Shown piece by piece: positions 60,893 to 64,000 of a stretch of 64,000 nt of DNA. The notes under the pieces were generated by a model. That model searched no databases, was not told the DNA's origin, and was given only the letters and a program-made list of their open reading frames with translations. Position 1 is the first letter of the stretch. The number at the start of each line of letters is the position of its first letter. The DNA is from Oxalobacter vibrioformis (GTDB taxonomy: Bacteria > Pseudomonadota > Gammaproteobacteria > Burkholderiales > Burkholderiaceae_D). The stretch spans positions 2,023,001 to 2,087,000 of the forward strand of contig NZ_CP098242.1 of NCBI RefSeq assembly GCF_027118995.1, in the 5' to 3' direction. Position numbers and translations under genes: made by a program.

Positions 60893-61309
60893 TTAAAAGT
60901 GAAGGGTTCCCTTGACCATGCCGCCGAGGCTTTCATGTCTTTCTTCATTGCCGTGTTCTTCCTTGACAGGAGAGTTCACGGCTTCTACAGCGAGCGACCA
61001 GTTGCTGTCACTGATCTGGCTGGCGGTAACCGATACCGGTTGTCCTTCTCTGATGCTGGCCTTGTCTGCGGCATAAACCGCATAGATGCCATCTGAATAC
61101 ATGGCAGCCGCATTGTCTTTTTCTGCCATATATTCCGGGACGAAAGCAGGCGGGGCCTTGAGTGTCTCGGTAAAAGGGGATGTATCAGTCTGCGGTGCGG
61201 CATAAGCCCATGCGCAGAAAATGAAGAGAAGCAGAAAGCCCAGGGCGATTTTCATCAGGGGGAATCGCCTGGCCCTGCCTGTGAACAAGAGGCGGTTTCT
61301 TTCATTCAT
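60893..61309 (-). CDS. Small exported protein with SPV-GN-KG C-terminal motif (family member 3 of 3)
   Basis: 138 residues, the shortest member. A signal peptide (MKIALGFLLLFIFCAWAYAA) preceded by a basic stretch, then a PPAFVPE block, and the ending SPVKEEHGNEERHESLGGMV followed by KGTLHF. A segment with GQPVSVTASQISDSNWSLAV has no match in the other two. It is separated from them by the reductase and Sel1 genes. The start could also be the internal ATG at 61255, which would leave a short signal peptide. The function is unknown. Confidence 0.72.
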   Translation of the reverse strand: MNERNRLLFTGRARRFPLMKIALGFLLLFIFCAWAYAAPQTDTSPFTETLKAPPAFVPEYMAEKDNAAAMYSDGIYAVYAADKASIREGQPVSVTASQISDSNWSLAVEAVNSPVKEEHGNEERHESLGGMVKGTLHF

Positions 61310-61527
61310 GGTTCAGGTTCCGTTTGCTTGTGTCTTGGGTAATAAATTCAGAAAGCTGTATTTTTTATTGCCTTAAAGAATGATAACGGAAAATTTTTGT
61401 GAAAATCAAGGGGGTGCGGCAATTTTGTGTGTGTGTGCTTGAGGTGTTTCCCGTAACTTTTATCTTTCCCGAGGGAAGCGGGCGGTTTTTTTCAGATTGA
61501 AAAAGGCCGGAATACAAAAAGCGGAAA

Positions 61528-61564
61528 GAAAAAAACGCCACACCCCCCTATGGAAAAGGGCGTG
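61528..61564 (-). terminator. Candidate terminator of tam
   Basis: On the minus strand ACGCC...GGCGT encloses a partly paired C-rich/G-rich loop and is followed by seven T. It lies 22 bases past the tam stop. Confidence 0.5.
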
Positions 61565-61585
61565 TTTGCGTGATGGGAGAATAGG

Positions 61586-62374
61586 TTATCTCACGGCAGT
61601 GAAAAAGAGGCGCGGGAAAGGCATGAGGATCTTGCCGTTTTCCAGTACGGGCATGTTCCGCGTGAAAGCGTCGAGGAGATCCGCTTCAAATTCGGGAACC
61701 CTGTCTGGCGAAAGCGCAGCCAGGTAGGGACGCAGCCGGGTGGAGCGGAACCATTCGATAATGTCCCGATGGGAAGGCATGATGTGGTAGTAAGTCGTTT
61801 CCCAGATATCAAAGCGCTCGGCGATATCACTCAGGATAGTGGCGTACTCCTGCGGCGAGAGATTGTTTCTCCGCTGGATGTTTCTCGAAAAAGTGCCTTT
61901 GTATTTTTCCTGGTTGGCCACGCTGCGGATGATGCGGTGAAGGGGATGTTTTTCCAGCAGCGGTGTCTGCACCGCCATGACGCCGCCGGGTTTTAAGCGC
62001 CCCATCATGTTTCTCAGCAATTCGTCATGCCGGGGTATCCACTGGATGGCGGCATTGGAAAAAACGATGTCGTAGTTGGTCTCCAGGCTTGGCAGTCCGG
62101 TTGCGGCATCGCAGATCATGAAGTCAAGATCGGCATCCAGATCGATGCTGGTGCTTTTTGCCACCTGGATCATGTTTTCCGAGCTGTCGATGCCGATGAT
62201 GCAGGCATGCGGGAATTGCTGTGCAAGCACATGGGTGCTGTTGCCCGGGCCGCAGCCGATATCCAGGATCTTGTGCGGTTTTTTCTGGAGGCGGATACGG
62301 GATGTCAGGTCGATGGAGGGCTGGGTGCGCTCATCGGCAAACTTGAGGTATTGGTCAGGATTCCAGTCAGCCAT
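61586..62374 (-). CDS. tam: Trans-aconitate 2-methyltransferase
   Basis: 262 residues. The start MADWNPDQYLKFADERTQPS and the SAM-binding motif ILDIGCGPGNST are characteristic of Tam, as are NAAIQWIPRHDELL and the later MPSHRDIIEWFRSTRLRPYL. It methylates trans-aconitate, a by-product and inhibitor of aconitase, in the cytoplasm. That links it functionally to acnA at 15 kb. Length and motifs match the Escherichia coli enzyme (about 250 residues). Confidence 0.94.
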   Translation of the reverse strand: MADWNPDQYLKFADERTQPSIDLTSRIRLQKKPHKILDIGCGPGNSTHVLAQQFPHACIIGIDSSENMIQVAKSTSIDLDADLDFMICDAATGLPSLETNYDIVFSNAAIQWIPRHDELLRNMMGRLKPGGVMAVQTPLLEKHPLHRIIRSVANQEKYKGTFSRNIQRRNNLSPQEYATILSDIAERFDIWETTYYHIMPSHRDIIEWFRSTRLRPYLAALSPDRVPEFEADLLDAFTRNMPVLENGKILMPFPRLFFTAVR

Positions 62375-62502
62375 GAAAGCCTCCGGATGGTTGTTGTCTA
62401 TTTCTTAATGATAGGAGGGTTGGGGGAGGATGGCAAGGGGGAGGGGGCGTTGTTACGCGACGGCAGCGCGTTATTGTTATTACCCTGCGCGGGTGGGCGT
62501 GT

Positions 62503-62785
62503 CTACGATCAGATTAGTCCTCTATTTATCCTCATAAGGTGGGTGGCTGACCCACGTCAGGTTACTTTTTTGTCTTGCCACAAAAGAAGTAACCAAAAAA
62601 GGGACCGCAACCCCTTGCCCCTTCAGGGTACCCGCCCCGGCTACAGTGCAATCGCGGATTTCAGTAGAGAAGTGACACCACTGCGTGGTGTGAGATACCC
62701 CTGCGGTGCAGGCGGCATGGGCACCGCTTCGCTGGTGCCCATCCTGCACACTGCCTTGAAAAAGCGGCCTGGCGGGAAGTAGCGT
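62503..62785 (+). repeat. Dispersed intergenic repeat, copy 2 (about 280 bp)
   Basis: It shares with 54548-54880 the opening CTACGAT, GGTGGGTGGCTGACCCACG, a GGTTACTT/AAGTAACC hairpin (62560-62594) and CAGTAGAGAAGTGACACC. It lacks the ~80-base middle of copy 1 and carries a different right end, including a GGGCACC/GGTGCCC hairpin at about 62718-62740. Confidence 0.75.
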
Positions 62786-62890
62786 GTGCTGAGCCTGTGG
62801 CGAAGCGCACGAACCCAAGCCGGCAAAAAGAAGAGTGCCCGCTCTTGCCGTGCGCTCATCGTGCGCCGCACTGCGTTTGGCACACGCTAC
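62779..62890. repeat. 112-bp element with 11-bp perfect terminal inverted repeats
   Basis: GTAGCGTGTGC (62779-62789) and GCACACGCTAC (62880-62890) bound the element. An inner AAGAG/CTCTT hairpin lies at about 62830-62845. Blocks of it recur at 41123-41190 on the minus strand. It abuts copy 2 of the larger repeat and ends 9 bases before the autotransporter stop. No coding sequence. Confidence 0.55.
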
Positions 62891-62899
62891 AACGTGGTA

Positions 62900-64000
62900 T
62901 CAAAACCGGTAATTAAACCTGACATTCCCCATAAACCCGTCCCGTTCTCCGGCAAAGCCTTCGAGTGCCAGGTCAAGGCTCATGTTGGGCTCATCCTTCG
63001 GTACCCAGGTAAGGCCCACTTCGCCAATGAAGGTGGAACCCCCCATATCGGTTTCCTTGAGGTTGTAGCCGTGTACCGAACCACCCGCCTTGCCGTCAAA
63101 CTCAAATTCATACGCGACGCCTGCATAAGGCGTTAGGCTGCCGATAGTATGACCATACTTCATGCCGGTACGCCACCGGTGAGAATTGGTGCTGTCGAAG
63201 TGATATTTATCACCGAGTACCTTCACACTATCGCTGTCGGTGTAGGTCCAGAGGTACCGGGTATACACATCAAGCGAATCAGCCTTTGTCATTTCCCAGC
63301 GATAACCCACGCCAGCATGGGCGCCAAGGTAGAGGGAGCTGGTGTCGTCATAGGAGGCGTTCTGGCCGTAATTAACCACATTCGTCGAAAGATCAGACTT
63401 CACCCGTCCCGCCCTGAAAGACCCGTCAAGATAAAAGCCATTGGCCCATGTCAGCGAACCCAAAAGCCCCGCGCCGATGAAGTCAGTATCCCCGCTGCCC
63501 CTCACAGAAGCCATCCCCGTAAAACTGTTGGAACTGTTGTAGCTGCCGGTGCCCATTTCCACAAAAGCGCCAAGGGAGAGATCAAGCTCAGGGTTGATCC
63601 TTGATCCCCATGCCGCACCCGCCATAAAAGAAAAACTGTCCATATCAATGCCCGAGCCGGTCCTGTAACGGGAAGACCCACCCTGTACGGCCATGAAGCC
63701 GCGATGGCCTGCACCAGCAGAAGCCTTCATGGCAGCCATGCCGCGTCCGGCGGCAAGATCAGCACCCTGCGTAAGCAAGGCGCCCTGGGCAGAGCGGCCT
63801 GAGAGCAGGGCGTGGGTTTGGGGGTTGAAGCGGTAGCCTGCAACGCGGGCGGTGAGCTGGTTGTTGCCGCCGCCGGTAATGGCGATATTGTCCCACTCAT
63901 ACAAAAGCGACATACCCTTCATACCGGAGGCGGTCTGGGGTGCTCCGGCAAGTGAGCCGCCAATGACGCCACCACTTTCGAGCAGCACGACAGTTTCACC
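62900..64000 (-). CDS. Autotransporter outer-membrane beta-barrel protein, N-terminal part outside window
   Basis: The frame is open to the window edge, so only the C-terminal ~365 residues are visible. They show the classic autotransporter barrel: alternating aromatic strands, MDSFSFMAGAAWGSRINPEL, GFYLDGSFRAGRVKSDLSTN, ATP-less secretion domain architecture, and a terminal FNYRF for Bam recognition. This domain inserts in the outer membrane and passes or anchors a passenger to the cell surface. The passenger type (adhesin, esterase or other) cannot be judged. Codon use resembles its neighbours. Confidence 0.9.
   Translation of the reverse strand, partial: GETVVLLESGGVIGGSLAGAPQTASGMKGMSLLYEWDNIAITGGGNNQLTARVAGYRFNPQTHALLSGRSAQGALLTQGADLAAGRGMAAMKASAGAGHRGFMAVQGGSSRYRTGSGIDMDSFSFMAGAAWGSRINPELDLSLGAFVEMGTGSYNSSNSFTGMASVRGSGDTDFIGAGLLGSLTWANGFYLDGSFRAGRVKSDLSTNVVNYGQNASYDDTSSLYLGAHAGVGYRWEMTKADSLDVYTRYLWTYTDSDSVKVLGDKYHFDSTNSHRWRTGMKYGHTIGSLTPYAGVAYEFEFDGKAGGSVHGYNLKETDMGGSTFIGEVGLTWVPKDEPNMSLDLALEGFAGERDGFMGNVRFNYRF

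Noticed and set aside
1..64000. tRNA or rRNA genes, CRISPR arrays, transposases, integrases, prophage genes
   Set aside because: None seen on either strand on reading; no regularly spaced direct repeats of CRISPR type and no mobile-element coding genes.

Overview
The window comes from a flagellated Gram-negative bacterium, almost certainly a betaproteobacterium of the order Burkholderiales. The support is the fli gene order, two Porin_4-type trimeric porins, YcgR-type PilZ proteins, an AcnA-type aconitase and a miaB-phoH-ybeY cluster. Oxalobacteraceae is my best guess at family level. That is inference from gene style, not a search. Coding strands are moderately GC-rich and most genes have clear purine-rich ribosome sites.

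Layout. 1-14.4 kb is a flagellar block: the tail of an FlhB-like protein, two tandem YcgR-type c-di-GMP brake proteins, fliE on the minus strand, then fliFGHIJK and fliLMNOPQR on the plus strand. 14.5-17.8 kb has an MliC-like periplasmic protein and acnA. 18-22 kb is porin territory: an intact porin, a frameshifted unknown gene, a wrecked porin copy, an unannotated 36-residue ORF, and a second intact porin behind a good Pho box. 21.9-26.1 kb holds tag, ybeY, phoH, a lipoprotein and miaB. 26.6-37.9 kb is a single 3795-residue type-I-secreted adhesin with an N-terminal retention module and a candidate LapG-type cleavage site. 38.5-46.2 kb holds small secreted proteins, Sel1-repeat proteins, a flagellin, a methyltransferase, a GNAT acetyltransferase and a Spy/LTXXQ protein. 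47-48.5 kb is a second flagellin. 48.6-49.8 kb is nearly gene-free on the plus strand and contains a candidate structured RNA. 49.9-57.1 kb is the phosphate regulon pstSCAB-phoU and phoBR, split by a dispersed repeat. The last 7 kb holds three paralogous small exported proteins, an aldo/keto reductase, a third Sel1 protein, trans-aconitate methyltransferase, a second copy of the repeat, and the barrel end of an autotransporter cut by the window edge.

How the parts fit. Motility and attachment appear linked through c-di-GMP: YcgR proteins brake flagella, while LapA-type adhesins are held on the surface by the c-di-GMP-controlled LapD/LapG switch. Neither lapDG nor a type I exporter is in the window. 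Both flagellins have recognisable sigma-28 promoters. PhoB, encoded here, probably controls both pstSCAB-phoU and the second porin, whose promoters carry matching 7-4-7 Pho boxes. AcnA and Tam are functionally connected because Tam detoxifies trans-aconitate, an inhibitor of aconitase, although they lie 44 kb apart.

The least explained content is the family of three small exported proteins with a shared C-terminal motif, the pair of secreted proteins at 38.6-39.7 kb, the structured RNA at 48.87-49.05 kb, the 36-residue ORF, and the dispersed hairpin repeats.
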